A DNA stretch of 64,000 nt from Bradyrhizobium sp. G127 (GTDB taxonomy: Bacteria > Pseudomonadota > Alphaproteobacteria > Rhizobiales > Xanthobacteraceae), in NCBI RefSeq assembly GCF_021502575.1, contig NZ_JAKFGN010000002.1:1488001-1552000 (forward strand), given 5' to 3'. Both the position numbers and the translations under genes were made by a program. Below the pieces are notes generated by a model. It saw nothing but the letters and a program-made list of their open reading frames with translations, was not told the origin of the DNA and made no database searches. The number at the start of each line of letters is the position of its first letter. The first letter of the stretch is position 1. This document shows positions 55,676 to 64,000 of the stretch, piece by piece.

Positions 55676-55750
55676 GTCATGCCCGGGCTTGACCCGGGCA
55701 TCCATCACTTTTGTAAGATGGATTGCCGGATCAAGTCCGGCAATGACATC
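55676..55750. repeat. two REP-like palindromes after dxs
   Basis: ATGCCCGGG-cttga-CCCGGGCAT (55679-55701) and ATTGCCGGA-tcaag-TCCGGCAAT (55722-55744). Two perfect nine-base stems of the kind found as dispersed intergenic palindromes in bradyrhizobia. They may also end dxs transcription. Confidence 0.7.
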
Positions 55751-55788
55751 GAAAATGCAGCAGACCGCATCATATCGGAACGACAATC

Positions 55789-56520
55789 ATGGCCGAACGC
55801 AAGCGCGCGGACCTTTTGCTGGTTGAGCGCGGCCTGTTCGAAAGCCGCGCCCGGGCGCAGGCCGCCATCGAGGCCGGCGGCGTCAGCGCCAACGGCAAGC
55901 CGGTTCTGAAACCGTCGGAAGCCATTCCCGCCGATGCGGAGATTTCGGCCGAGCCAGCGCATCCGTGGGTGTCGCGCGGCGGCGTCAAGCTCGCGGGCGC
56001 GCTGGAGCAATATCCCGTCGAGATCGAGGATCATGTCTGCGTCGATGTCGGCGCGTCCACCGGCGGCTTCACCGAGGTATTGCTCGCCAACGGCGCCAGC
56101 CTCGTCTACGCCATCGATGTCGGAAAAGGTCAGTTGCATCCGAGCCTGCACGGCAATCCGAAGATCGTTTCGATGGAGGAAACCGATATCCGTTCCCTCG
56201 CCGGCAAACGGCTTGAGATACGGCCGGATGTCGTGGTGATCGATGTCAGCTTCATCTCGCTGAAGCTGGTGCTGCCCGCGGTGCTGCCGCTCGCCGCAGC
56301 ACCCATGCACCTGCTGGCGCTGATCAAGCCGCAGTTCGAAGCCGACCGGAAGCATTCAAAAAAAGGCATCATCCGCGACGAGGCGGTGCACAAGGCCGTC
56401 TGCGACGGCATCGCCGCTTTCGCGGAATCGCTGGGATGCACTGACATCAAGGTGTTTCCGTCGTCCATTGCAGGCGGCGACGGCAATGCCGAATTCTTCC
56501 TCGGCGCGCGGCGCGGCTGA
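55789..56520 (+). CDS. tlyA: TlyA-family rRNA methyltransferase
   Basis: 243 residues, ATG at 55789. S4 RNA-binding domain first ([20 protein letters not shown]), then an FtsJ-like SAM domain with [15 protein letters not shown] and [14 protein letters not shown]. TlyA proteins 2'-O-methylate rRNA and are linked to capreomycin sensitivity; older annotations say 'hemolysin A'. The stop overlaps the next start (TGATG), so it is coupled with the Fe-S methyltransferase. Confidence 0.9.
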   Translation: MAERKRADLLLVERGLFESRARAQAAIEAGGVSANGKPVLKPSEAIPADAEISAEPAHPWVSRGGVKLAGALEQYPVEIEDHVCVDVGASTGGFTEVLLANGASLVYAIDVGKGQLHPSLHGNPKIVSMEETDIRSLAGKRLEIRPDVVVIDVSFISLKLVLPAVLPLAAAPMHLLALIKPQFEADRKHSKKGIIRDEAVHKAVCDGIAAFAESLGCTDIKVFPSSIAGGDGNAEFFLGARRG

Positions 56521-57758
56521 TGACCGAACGCCTCATCATCGATCATGTCGGCCATTTCGGCGACGGCGTTGCCGTCGTCAACGGCGCGAACATCTATGTG
56601 CCCTATGCGCTGGGCGGCGAAACCGTCGACGTTCTCCCCTCGCCCGGCCATCCGGATCGGCGCGAGCTGGCGCATATCGTCACCGCCAGTCCGGAGCGCA
56701 TCGATCCGTTCTGCCCGCATTTCGGCACCTGCGGCGGCTGCGCCATCCAGCACTGGCAGCCCGACGCCTACCGGAACTGGAAGCGGCAACTCGTTATCGA
56801 GACGCTCAACCATGCCGGCATCGATTGCGAGGTCGGCGACCTGATCGATGCCCACGGCACCGGCCGCCGCCGCATGACGCTGCATGCGCGGCAAAGCTCG
56901 CAGGGCATTCTGCGCGTCGGCTTCGCGGCTGCGGGTCGGCACGAGATCATCCCCATCGACCGCTGCCCGATCCTCGATCCCGCCATGCACGGCGCGATCG
57001 AGGCCGCGAACGAGATCGCGGAATTGCTGAAACCCGTCAGCAAGCCGCTCGACATTCAGGTAACGGCGGCCGACAACGGCCTCGATGTCGACGTGCGCGG
57101 CTCCGGCCCGCTCGGCACCGCGCTGCTGGCATCGCTCTCGAAGCTCGCAGAGAAACACAATCTCGCGCGGCTGACGCGCCATGGCGAACTGGTCATCATG
57201 CGCAAGCCGCCGGTGGTGCGGGTCGGCAAGGCGCAGGTCACGCTGCCGCCGGGCTCCTTCATGCAGCCAACGGCCCTGGGTGAGGAAACGCTGGCGGAGC
57301 TGGCTTTCGTGCGGGCGAAGGGCGCCAAGCACATCGCCGATCTGTTCTGCGGCTTCGGACCGTTCGCCTTCCGGCTGGCGGAGAAATTCAAGGTGTCTGC
57401 GTTCGACAGCGACGCAGGTGCTGTGACGGCTTTGCAGAACGCGGTGAAACTCACGCAAGGATTGAAGCCGATCAGGGCCGAGGCGCGCGACCTTTTCCGC
57501 CGTCCGCTGATGCCGCAGGAACTGCGCGATTACGATTGCGTGGTGTTCGATCCGCCGCGTCAGGGCGCGCTGGCGCAGTCGCAGCAACTCGCCGCAAGCA
57601 GGATTGCGCTGGTGGTTGCGGTCTCGTGCAATACGGCGACCTTCGCGCGCGATGCACGGGTTCTGATCGACGGCGGTTTCAAGATCGACGGCGTCACACC
57701 GGTGGACCAGTTCCGCCACACGCCGCATGTGGAACTGGTGGCAAGGTTCAGGCGCTGA
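56520..57758 (+). CDS. TrmA/RlmD-family RNA m5U methyltransferase with Fe-S cluster
   Basis: 412 residues. N-terminal TRAM-like part ([19 protein letters not shown]), four-Cys [4Fe-4S] site ([11 protein letters not shown] plus DRCPILDP), SAM motif [22 protein letters not shown] and the catalytic Cys in [14 protein letters not shown]. It methylates C5 of a uridine in rRNA or tRNA; which target (RlmD, RlmC or other) cannot be told. Convergent with the DUF1194 gene, whose stop codon begins at the next base. Confidence 0.9.
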   Translation: MTERLIIDHVGHFGDGVAVVNGANIYVPYALGGETVDVLPSPGHPDRRELAHIVTASPERIDPFCPHFGTCGGCAIQHWQPDAYRNWKRQLVIETLNHAGIDCEVGDLIDAHGTGRRRMTLHARQSSQGILRVGFAAAGRHEIIPIDRCPILDPAMHGAIEAANEIAELLKPVSKPLDIQVTAADNGLDVDVRGSGPLGTALLASLSKLAEKHNLARLTRHGELVIMRKPPVVRVGKAQVTLPPGSFMQPTALGEETLAELAFVRAKGAKHIADLFCGFGPFAFRLAEKFKVSAFDSDAGAVTALQNAVKLTQGLKPIRAEARDLFRRPLMPQELRDYDCVVFDPPRQGALAQSQQLAASRIALVVAVSCNTATFARDARVLIDGGFKIDGVTPVDQFRHTPHVELVARFRR

Positions 57759-58604
57759 CTACCGCCCCCACCGCTCCTGCCAGATTTTCTCGCCTATGGT
57801 GCAGGATACGCGCGGCTCGCGGGTTGCGGCCGGCACGACGGTCAACTCCGGCACGCGGTGCGCGACCTCCATCACCAGCTTGGTGCGGATCGCCTCCTTG
57901 AACTTCTCCTTGGTCTTGATCGGCACCACGAACGATCCGGCGCCGCCGATCACGCAATCCTCGTAATAGATGTCGAGATTCTCGATATCCATGGTCGCGT
58001 AGTTGGTTTCCTTCGACATGATCGGCAGACCGTTGATGGTCACGCCCCGGGCCAGCGCGGCGTCGCGCGCGCTGGTCACCGGCTCGCCGTTGTTGTTCGG
58101 TCCATCGCCGGAAATGTCGATGACGCGGCGAATGCCATGATAGTCGTTGGCATCGAACAGCGGCATGGCGAAGTTGATCGCACCCGAGATCGAGGTGCGC
58201 GAAGCGCGACGCAGCGGCGCTTTCAGGATTTCCTCGGCCACCGCGCCGGCGGATTCCGGACCGTCGATCACCCGCCACGGGATCACGATCTTCTGGTCGG
58301 TCGATGCCGCCCACTCGAAATAGGTCACCGCGACCTTGCCGGTCGGCCCGGTCTTCAGCGCCTGCAGAAATTCCTTCGATGTGATGGCTTCCGCGTACCC
58401 TTCGCGCTGGAGCGCCAGTTCATCCATGTCCATGGAATAGGAGACGTCGACCGCCAGGATCAGTTCAACATCGACGCGATTGGCTTCGTCGGCGGCGGAG
58501 GGGATGGGCAAAGGCTGCGCGGATGGCGCCGCCATGCTGCGGACATCGCCGCCGGCGATCACTCCCGCCACCAGCACCGCTCCGATCGAGACACACCAGC
58601 GCAT
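57759..58604 (-). CDS. DUF1194 von Willebrand A-domain protein
   Basis: 281 residues, ATG at 58604. A signal peptide (GAVLVAGVIAGGDVRSMAA) is followed by a vWA domain with the MIDAS motif LAVDVSYSMD (DxSxS), QREGYAEAI, and SGDGPNNNGEPVTSARD. DUF1194 proteins are exported, metal-binding vWA proteins of unknown function, widespread in Rhizobiales. C-terminal part has VSCTIGEKIW with a Cys that could pair with one in ENLDIYYEDCVIGG. Confidence 0.85.
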   Translation of the reverse strand: MRWCVSIGAVLVAGVIAGGDVRSMAAPSAQPLPIPSAADEANRVDVELILAVDVSYSMDMDELALQREGYAEAITSKEFLQALKTGPTGKVAVTYFEWAASTDQKIVIPWRVIDGPESAGAVAEEILKAPLRRASRTSISGAINFAMPLFDANDYHGIRRVIDISGDGPNNNGEPVTSARDAALARGVTINGLPIMSKETNYATMDIENLDIYYEDCVIGGAGSFVVPIKTKEKFKEAIRTKLVMEVAHRVPELTVVPAATREPRVSCTIGEKIWQERWGR

Positions 58605-58913
58605 GGCGAACCCCTCCCGTCATCCAGGCCGGAATGGTGACACGGCCCGCCCCACCCGGGAAGCCGAAACGTGACTCCGCCCGGTCCCGTACACAGCAAG
58701 CGGATTCTCGGCCTTTTTTGAGGCCGGTTGCCTGCTGCGGAGGCATTTACCAACATTTCATGGAATTTGTTTACGTTTGGCAGTTGCGGATTGCCTCCCA
58801 AAGCCGGGACCGGCCCTCCGACTGGAAATCGCCACACACCGTCACGCAGGCCAATGCGTCGAAAGCCATTTCGACGATCGCCCCTCCGTGTCTGAAAGCG
58901 CCGGGTTTTAGAC

Positions 58914-58928
58914 GGGTCAGAAAGACCC
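58914..58928 (+). promoter_or_regulatory. hairpin directly before the MCP-1 ribosome site
   Basis: GGGTC-AGAAA-GACCC, five-base stem, followed at once by AAAGGA and the start at 58942. The second chemoreceptor has GGGTT-AGAAC-AACCC in the same place, a compensated pair, which argues that the structure is kept by selection. Confidence 0.5.
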
Positions 58929-58941
58929 AAAGGATGTTTCA

Positions 58942-60624
58942 ATGCTGTCCAGGCTCTCGATTCGCACCAAGCTCATTGCCCTCGTGTCCCTGTTGCTGAT
59001 CGCACTGACCGCAATGGGCACCTTCGCCATCATCGAGATGCGCGCCATCAATGCCTCGGCCCAGGACATCAAGACGAGCTGGCTGCCAAGCATCCGCCTG
59101 GTCGGCGAATTGCGCACCCAGTCCGCCCGATACCGCGCGGTGCTGCGTGACTACCTGACGGAGCCGGACGAGAAGTTCATGGCCGACATCCAGCGCAATC
59201 TCGATGCCCGCGCCAAGGACTACGACACCGCGAACAAGGCTTATGCGCCGCTGATCTCCTCGCCCGAGGAAGCCGCGCTGTACAAGGAACTGTCGGCAAC
59301 CTGGAAGACCTTCCGCGACGCCGCCGATGAGGTGGTCGCCCATGCCCGCAAGGGCGAGACGGCGCAGGCCCGCGCGGTCAACGCCCAGCGCGCGACCGTC
59401 GCCGGCCGCAGCATGGATGCGGTGCTGGCGAAGATCGTCGACATCAACGACAAGGGCGCAGCCGCGTCCGGACTGAAGGCCGAGCACGATTATGAACTGG
59501 CTTTCAGCGTCGTGCTGGGAGCCCTGGTCCTGATGGTGCTGATCGGGCTGACCGCCGCCGTCCTCATCGTCCGCGACATCGCCCGTGGCATCGGCTCCGT
59601 GCTGATGCCGATGCGCGCGCTCGCCGCCAACGACCTCGACGTCAGCGTCCCGCATCAGGGCGAAACCAGCGAAATCGGCCAGATCGCCGATACGCTCCAG
59701 GTCTTCAAGGAGGCTCTGGTGGCGAAAAAGGCGGCGGACGAAGCCGCCGCCAACGAGGCCGGCGCCAAAATGCGCCGTGCCGAAATGCTCGACACGGCCA
59801 CGCGCAATTTCGAAGCCATGATCGGCGAACTGATCGGCTCGCTGTCGTCGGCCTCCACCGAAATGGAAGCGACCGCCAGCACGCTGACCGACGCTGCCGA
59901 CACCACCCGGCAGCTCTCCGGCGAAGCCGCGAACACCTCGCGCGATGTCTCGGAAAGCATCCAGTCCACCGCCACGGCGACCGAGGAGATCACCTCCTCG
60001 GTGAACGAGATCGGCCGTCAGGTGATGGAATCCAGCCGGGTCGCCCATGTCGCGGTCCAGCAGGCCGAAAAGACCGACGCCAGCATCACCGAACTGTCCA
60101 ATGCCGCGGCCCGCATCGGTGACGTGGTGAAACTGATCACCGCGATCGCCGAGCAGACCAACCTGCTGGCGCTGAACGCCACCATCGAGGCGGCCCGCGC
60201 CGGCGAGGCCGGACGCGGCTTTGCGGTGGTCGCGGCCGAGGTCAAGGCGCTCGCCTCCCAGACCGCGAAGGCCACCGATGAGATCACCGCGCAGATTGCA
60301 GGAATGCAGGCCGCAACCGGCGCTTCGGTGGCGACCATCAAGGAAATCAGCGGCACAATCGACCTGATGTCCGAGATTTCCTCGGCCATCGCCGCCGCAG
60401 TGGAAGAACAGGGCGCCGCGACCCAGGAGATCGCCCGCAACGTGCAGCAGGCGGCCGAGCTTTCGGCCCGCGTGGCCGCCAACATCACCGATGTCGACCG
60501 CGGCAACAGCGAGACCGGCGCCGCCTCCGCGCAGGTGCTCACGGCAGCCCAGTCGCTGTCGAAGGAAAGCAACCACCTGCAGACCGAAGTGCACCGCTTC
60601 CTCTCGACCATCCGCGCGGCGTAA
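58942..60624 (+). CDS. methyl-accepting chemotaxis protein 1
   Basis: 560 residues. Membrane segment at ~11-30, a helical periplasmic sensor of the 4-helix-bundle type (~35-185, with SIRLVGELRTQSARYRAVLR), second membrane segment near 192-213, HAMP (ARGIGSVLMPMRALAANDLD), then the cytoplasmic signalling domain with the conserved tip EQTNLLALNATIEAARAGEA and GRGFAVVAAEVKALA. It should pass a chemical signal to CheA/CheW. The ligand is unknown. The closest relative in the window is the next gene, a tandem paralogue. Confidence 0.9.
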   Translation: MLSRLSIRTKLIALVSLLLIALTAMGTFAIIEMRAINASAQDIKTSWLPSIRLVGELRTQSARYRAVLRDYLTEPDEKFMADIQRNLDARAKDYDTANKAYAPLISSPEEAALYKELSATWKTFRDAADEVVAHARKGETAQARAVNAQRATVAGRSMDAVLAKIVDINDKGAAASGLKAEHDYELAFSVVLGALVLMVLIGLTAAVLIVRDIARGIGSVLMPMRALAANDLDVSVPHQGETSEIGQIADTLQVFKEALVAKKAADEAAANEAGAKMRRAEMLDTATRNFEAMIGELIGSLSSASTEMEATASTLTDAADTTRQLSGEAANTSRDVSESIQSTATATEEITSSVNEIGRQVMESSRVAHVAVQQAEKTDASITELSNAAARIGDVVKLITAIAEQTNLLALNATIEAARAGEAGRGFAVVAAEVKALASQTAKATDEITAQIAGMQAATGASVATIKEISGTIDLMSEISSAIAAAVEEQGAATQEIARNVQQAAELSARVAANITDVDRGNSETGAASAQVLTAAQSLSKESNHLQTEVHRFLSTIRAA

Positions 60625-60648
60625 CCAATTCTCCCCGCGAACATTCCG

Positions 60649-60679
60649 AAAGCCGGCGGCGCCAAAGCCGCCGGCTTTT
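60649..60679 (+). terminator. intrinsic terminator after MCP-1
   Basis: AAAGCCGGCGGC (60649-60660), loop GCCAAA, GCCGCCGGCTTTT; perfect 12-base stem with a short T run, 25 bases after the stop. Confidence 0.85.
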
Positions 60680-60901
60680 CGATGTCTGCCTAAAAAAGAA
60701 TCGATTCATGCGTTTTCCGCAGATGGCTTCGGCGCAAATGCCGTATGGAAAATACGAAAGGCGAAGTCCGCACTACGGTACCTTTACGAACATTTCACCC
60801 AACATCGCGACAGTGAATGTCAGGAATCGGGTCCGCGAAACGGGCCGGATTCCATCAGTGGTCCCGCCGCGTCTTTCACTGATCCCCATCGGCCATCTAA
60901 C

Positions 60902-60916
60902 GGGTTAGAACAACCC
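60902..60916 (+). promoter_or_regulatory. hairpin directly before the MCP-2 ribosome site
   Basis: GGGTT-AGAAC-AACCC followed at once by AAGGA and the start at 60931; the counterpart of the MCP-1 hairpin, with the last stem pair changed from C-G to T-A. Confidence 0.5.
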
Positions 60917-60930
60917 AAGGATTCCATTCC

Positions 60931-62622
60931 ATGTTCTCCAGGTTCTCCATTCGCGCCAAACTCATCGCTGTAACAGCATCCATGTTCCTCGCCGTGATAG
61001 CGATGGGCCTTCTGGCCCTCAGGCAGATGCAGAGCATCAACGCTAACGCGGTCGACATCCAGACCAACTGGCTGCCCAGCGTCCGCGTGCTTGGAGACCT
61101 GCGTGCCGGCGTCATCACCTATCGCAACGTGATCCGGCAGCACATGCTGGCGGAAACGCTGGAAGAGAAGCTGGCCAACGAAAAACTCGTCGAACAGGTC
61201 GTCGCGAGCAACAGCAAGATCCGCGAGACTTACGAAAAGCTGATTACGTCGGCCGAAGAACGCGCGCTGTATAACGAGTGGGGCCAGCTGTGGGACAGCT
61301 ACAAGAAGGGTGCTGCGGAAGTGATAGCCCTGTCCCGCCAGAGCGTCGGAAAAATTCCGCATGATGCGCAGGAATTGAACAGCAAGACCGTTAACCCGAT
61401 CGGTCTCAAGGCGGACGAAATCCTGAAGAAGGACATCGACCTCAACAACAGGGGCGCCGATGCTGCCGGCCAGGAAGCCCGCGACAACTATTTGATTGCG
61501 CTCAAGATCGTCATCGGTGCGCTCGCCTTCATCGTTATCTCAGGCACTGTGGTCGGCTATTTCCTGATCCGCGACGTGTCGCAGAATATCGACTCGATCG
61601 TGAAGCCGATGAAGACGCTCGGTGAGGGCGACCTGACAGCCGAGGTACCGCACCAGGGCGAGAAGACCGAAATCGGCGCGATGGCCGACACCCTGCAAAT
61701 CTTCAAGGAAGCGCTGATCGCCAAGAAAGCTGCCGACGAGGCCGCCTCGAAGGAAGCCGATGCCAAGATCCAGCGCGGCCAGCGGGTCGATGCCATTACT
61801 CGGGACTTCGAAACGCTGATCGGCGAACTGGTCGAGTCGCTGTCGTCGTCCTCAACCGAACTGGAAGCCGCCGCCAACACCCTGACCAGCACGGCTGAAA
61901 TCACCGGCAAGACCTCCGGCACTGCCGCCACCGCCTCGCAGGAAGTCTCCAGCAATGTGCAGTCGGTCGCCGTCGCCACCGAGGAAATCACCTCGTCGGT
62001 CGGCGAAATCGGCCGCCAGGTCCAGGAATCCAGCCGCATTGCTTCCGAAGCCGTGCGTCAGGCGCAGAAGACCGACACCAGCATCACCGAACTGTCGCAG
62101 GCCGCCGGCCGTATCGGCGACGTGGTGAAACTGATCACTGCGGTCGCCGAGCAGACCAACCTGCTCGCGCTCAACGCCACCATCGAGGCCGCCCGTGCGG
62201 GCGACGCCGGCCGCGGCTTCGCGGTGGTCGCTTCCGAAGTGAAGGCGCTGGCGGCGCAAACCGCCAAGGCCACCGACGAGATCAGCACGCAGATCGCCGG
62301 GATGCAGACGGCGACGCAGGAATCCGTCGCGACCATCAAGGAAATCGGCAAGACCATCAACCTGATCTCCGAAATCTCCTCGGCCATTGCCGCGGCGGTG
62401 GAAGAACAGGGTGCCGCGACGCAGGAAATTTCGCGCAACGTGCAGCAGGCGGCTGAACTGAGCAGCGAAGTCGCCGTCAGCATCGCCGATGTCAGCCGTG
62501 GCGCCGGCGAAACCGGTGCAGCCTCCGGGCAGGTGCTGTCGTCGGCACAGATGCTGTCCAGCGAGAGCACCCGCCTCAAGATGGAAGTGCAGAAATTCCT
62601 GACGACGGTTCGCGCCGCATAA
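60931..62622 (+). CDS. methyl-accepting chemotaxis protein 2
   Basis: 563 residues, same layout as the preceding gene: membrane segment ~10-30, 4-helix-bundle sensor (VDIQTNWLPSVRVLGDLRAG), second membrane segment (IVIGALAFIVISGTVVGYFL), HAMP (SQNIDSIVKPMKTLGEGDLT) and a signalling domain with EQTNLLALNATIEAARAGDA. The signalling half is nearly the same as in MCP-1 while the sensor halves differ, so the two probably sense different ligands. It has its own leader and terminator. C-terminal LTTVRAA matches LSTIRAA of MCP-1; no CheR-binding pentapeptide. Confidence 0.9.
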   Translation: MFSRFSIRAKLIAVTASMFLAVIAMGLLALRQMQSINANAVDIQTNWLPSVRVLGDLRAGVITYRNVIRQHMLAETLEEKLANEKLVEQVVASNSKIRETYEKLITSAEERALYNEWGQLWDSYKKGAAEVIALSRQSVGKIPHDAQELNSKTVNPIGLKADEILKKDIDLNNRGADAAGQEARDNYLIALKIVIGALAFIVISGTVVGYFLIRDVSQNIDSIVKPMKTLGEGDLTAEVPHQGEKTEIGAMADTLQIFKEALIAKKAADEAASKEADAKIQRGQRVDAITRDFETLIGELVESLSSSSTELEAAANTLTSTAEITGKTSGTAATASQEVSSNVQSVAVATEEITSSVGEIGRQVQESSRIASEAVRQAQKTDTSITELSQAAGRIGDVVKLITAVAEQTNLLALNATIEAARAGDAGRGFAVVASEVKALAAQTAKATDEISTQIAGMQTATQESVATIKEIGKTINLISEISSAIAAAVEEQGAATQEISRNVQQAAELSSEVAVSIADVSRGAGETGAASGQVLSSAQMLSSESTRLKMEVQKFLTTVRAA

Positions 62623-62649
62623 GTCCGGCCGTCACATCGTCACCACGGT

Positions 62650-62685
62650 AATCGGCGGCTGGTCGCTTCAGCCGCCGATTTTTTT
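62650..62685 (+). terminator. intrinsic terminator after MCP-2
   Basis: AATCGGCGGCT (62650-62660) pairs with AGCCGCCGATT (62670-62680) across an eight- to nine-base loop, followed by a seven-T run. A strong terminator. Confidence 0.9.
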
Positions 62686-62705
62686 GCGTCTATGCGCGCC
62701 AGCCG

Positions 62706-63188
62706 TCAGCTGCAGACATCGACCTGCCGCCAGCGCCAACCGTGACGGGTGTGGACGTGTTGCACCTCATAGCAGCTGCCACCGTACGGATAGGCGTCGG
62801 CGTAGCCGTCATAGTAGTAATCGTCGTCGTAGGGTCCGCCGAACCCGATGAAGGATCGGCCGAAATGCCGGAAGCCGCGACGGTGACCGAAATGCCCGAC
62901 CCCGCGGCCCTGAACCGCGGCGAACCGCGTGCCGGGCGCCATGGCGAAGCTCCGCGCGCCGAAACCGCCGCCGCGAAAACCTCCACCTCCGAAGCCACCG
63001 CCGTGGAAACCTCCTCCTCCGAAGCCACCCCCGTGGAATCCTCCACCTCCGAAACCGCCGCCGTGGAATCCACCGCCGCCGAAACCGCCGTGACCTCCTC
63101 CACCGCCACCACGCGCAAGTGCAAGGGACGGGGAAAACGCGCCGATCGCCGCCACAGCAGCGAGCGCTATGATACTTTTTCTGAGCAT
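62706..63188 (-). CDS. glycine-rich secreted protein
   Basis: About 160 residues from the ATG at 63188 (MLRKSIIALAAVAAIGAF); the frame is open to 63218. A signal peptide ending in LALA is followed by tandem GGGFHGGGFG units (~5 repeats over residues ~25-70), a basic segment (HFGHRRGFRHFGRS), an Asp/Tyr-rich stretch (YDDDYYYDGYADAYPYGG) and a C-terminal CYEVQHVHTRHGWRWRQVDV with two Cys. Such proteins are common in bradyrhizobia; role unknown, perhaps surface-associated. The repeated DNA can slip, so the unit number may vary. Confidence 0.75.
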   Translation of the reverse strand: MLRKSIIALAAVAAIGAFSPSLALARGGGGGGHGGFGGGGFHGGGFGGGGFHGGGFGGGGFHGGGFGGGGFRGGGFGARSFAMAPGTRFAAVQGRGVGHFGHRRGFRHFGRSFIGFGGPYDDDYYYDGYADAYPYGGSCYEVQHVHTRHGWRWRQVDVCS

Positions 63189-63350
63189 CGCTCTACTCCA
63201 CGGAATTACAGCCTCCATGGGCGATATAACTCCGCGTGCGGCGTTTACATCCGTTGCCTGCCTTCACATTCTCGGAATGAGATTTCGATTTTGCAATGAA
63301 GCGATCGGAACGCGCACAAAACGTTCACGATCACTCGATGTTCCGCGCGC

Positions 63351-64000
63351 TCAACTGGCGCGGCTGACCTGCCATTCGAAATCGGCCGGCATCACGTTGC
63401 TGACGCAAACCGTGTCACGGCCCGCTTCCTTGGCACGGTAAAGCGCAGCGTCCGCATCGCGGACCAGAGCGGTGGCCTGCACGGCTCCGGGGCGCGGAAA
63501 GGCGGTGGCAACCCCGACGCTGACGGTGACGATCTTGTGCTCGTTTCTGGTGTGTTCGATCAGCAGGTTGCGGGCCCCTTCGCGGATCGTTTCGGCAATC
63601 TGCAGCGCCCCGTGCCTGTCGGTGTCCGGCAGCAGAACCGCAAATTCCTCGCCGCCATAGCGCGCCGCAAGATCGTCCGGACGCCGGACTGCGCTGTCGA
63701 TGATGCCCGCGATCGCCGCCAGCGCCCGGTCGCCCGCCTGGTGTCCATAGCTGTCGTTGAACGGCTTGAACTGATCGACATCGATCATCAGCAACGACAT
63801 CGGCCGTCGGTCGCGCACCGCCGCAGCCCATTTGCGCGACAGTTCTTCGTCGAACCAGCGCCGGTTGGCGAGTTGGGTCAAACCGTCGGTCCGCGCCAGT
63901 TCCTCCGCAGCTTTCTCTGCCGCCGCGCGGCGGCGCAATTCGCCTTCCAGCATCCAGACCAGACCGACCACGCTGGCCGCCATGATCGCAAGGATCGCGG
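63351..64000 (-). CDS. GGDEF diguanylate cyclase, C-terminal part (5' end outside window)
   Basis: The frame is open to the last base, so the start and N-terminal sensor are missing. The visible N-terminus is the end of a membrane segment (AILAIMAASVVGLVWMLE). The GGDEF domain has DGLTQLANRRWFDEEL, DVDQFKPFNDSYGHQAGD, the active-site GGEEF, and an inhibitory-site RPDD (RxxD) five residues before it. It should make c-di-GMP from GTP and be product-inhibited. Membrane-anchored sensor type. Confidence 0.9.
   Translation of the reverse strand, partial: AILAIMAASVVGLVWMLEGELRRRAAAEKAAEELARTDGLTQLANRRWFDEELSRKWAAAVRDRRPMSLLMIDVDQFKPFNDSYGHQAGDRALAAIAGIIDSAVRRPDDLAARYGGEEFAVLLPDTDRHGALQIAETIREGARNLLIEHTRNEHKIVTVSVGVATAFPRPGAVQATALVRDADAALYRAKEAGRDTVCVSNVMPADFEWQVSRAS

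Noticed and set aside
56130-57728. 532-codon frame antisense to tlyA and the RNA methyltransferase
   Set aside because: Rich in Arg/Ala/His typical of antisense frames; the sense genes are certain.
58939-60594. 551-codon frame antisense to MCP-1, Gly-rich
   Set aside because: Gly/Asp richness is the reverse reading of Ala/Thr-rich coiled-coil codons; not a real protein.
62940-63110. Minisatellite without coding role
   Set aside because: The repeat encodes in-frame Gly-rich units after a good signal peptide, so it is part of a gene.

Overview
The window looks like chromosome of an alphaproteobacterium of the Bradyrhizobium/Afipia/Rhodopseudomonas group. This rests on the gene content and order at the right end (xseB, dxs, tlyA, an RNA methyltransferase, DUF1194), on tandem chemoreceptors and on the repeat types; the genus is not settled. 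A long variable region (about 1 to 47.3 kb) lies beside a tRNA-Gln(TTG) gene on the minus strand (47300-47374). From 47.9 kb on the sequence is compact, GC-rich housekeeping backbone.

Variable region. (1) 1-4.5 kb: end of a PLD-like gene, an operon of a serine recombinase plus two ParB/RepB-like proteins, and a divergent small HTH-like gene. (2) 4135-4730 is a ~0.6 kb repeat (R1). It recurs directly at 46713-47306 (R2), next to the tRNA, and as a diverged copy with a tRNA-Gln remnant at 40692-40923 (R3). This suggests repeated island insertion at the 3' side of tRNA-Gln. (3) 5.8-18.5 kb: a catabolic cluster with a Liv-type ABC importer, two alpha/beta hydrolases, a LysR regulator, two SDRs, a Zn alcohol dehydrogenase and a Baeyer-Villiger type monooxygenase. 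The set resembles an alcohol - ketone - ester/lactone - hydroxyacid route. (4) 18.6-19.6 kb: decayed gene remnants. (5) 19.7-27.7 kb: a phage-like module (ParB-methyltransferase, DUF5681, terminase large subunit, XRE regulator, DUF3489, DUF2924, second serine recombinase) with no capsid or tail genes. (6) 27.8-40.4 kb: a minus-strand defence block joining a Lamassu/DdmABC-like trio with a SIR2 effector to a complete Wadjet system (JetABCD), followed by a 280-residue protein of uncertain family. (7) 41.3-46.6 kb: a FecI-FecR-TonB receptor locus whose receptor carries an extra C-terminal porin-like barrel.

Backbone (47.9-64 kb): acyl-CoA dehydrogenase, a small secreted protein, a ring-cleaving-dioxygenase-like protein, enoyl-CoA hydratase, histone-deacetylase-family protein, xseB, a small membrane protein, dxs, TlyA, an Fe-S RNA methyltransferase, a DUF1194 vWA protein, two paralogous chemoreceptors with a matching hairpin before each start, a Gly-rich secreted protein and the end of a GGDEF protein.

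The most notable points are the two adjacent SMC-based, probably anti-plasmid systems, the three generations of tRNA-Gln-linked repeats, the receptor-porin fusion, and a ~45 bp motif shared by the two catabolic promoter regions. Family names come from motif recognition only; no database search was run.
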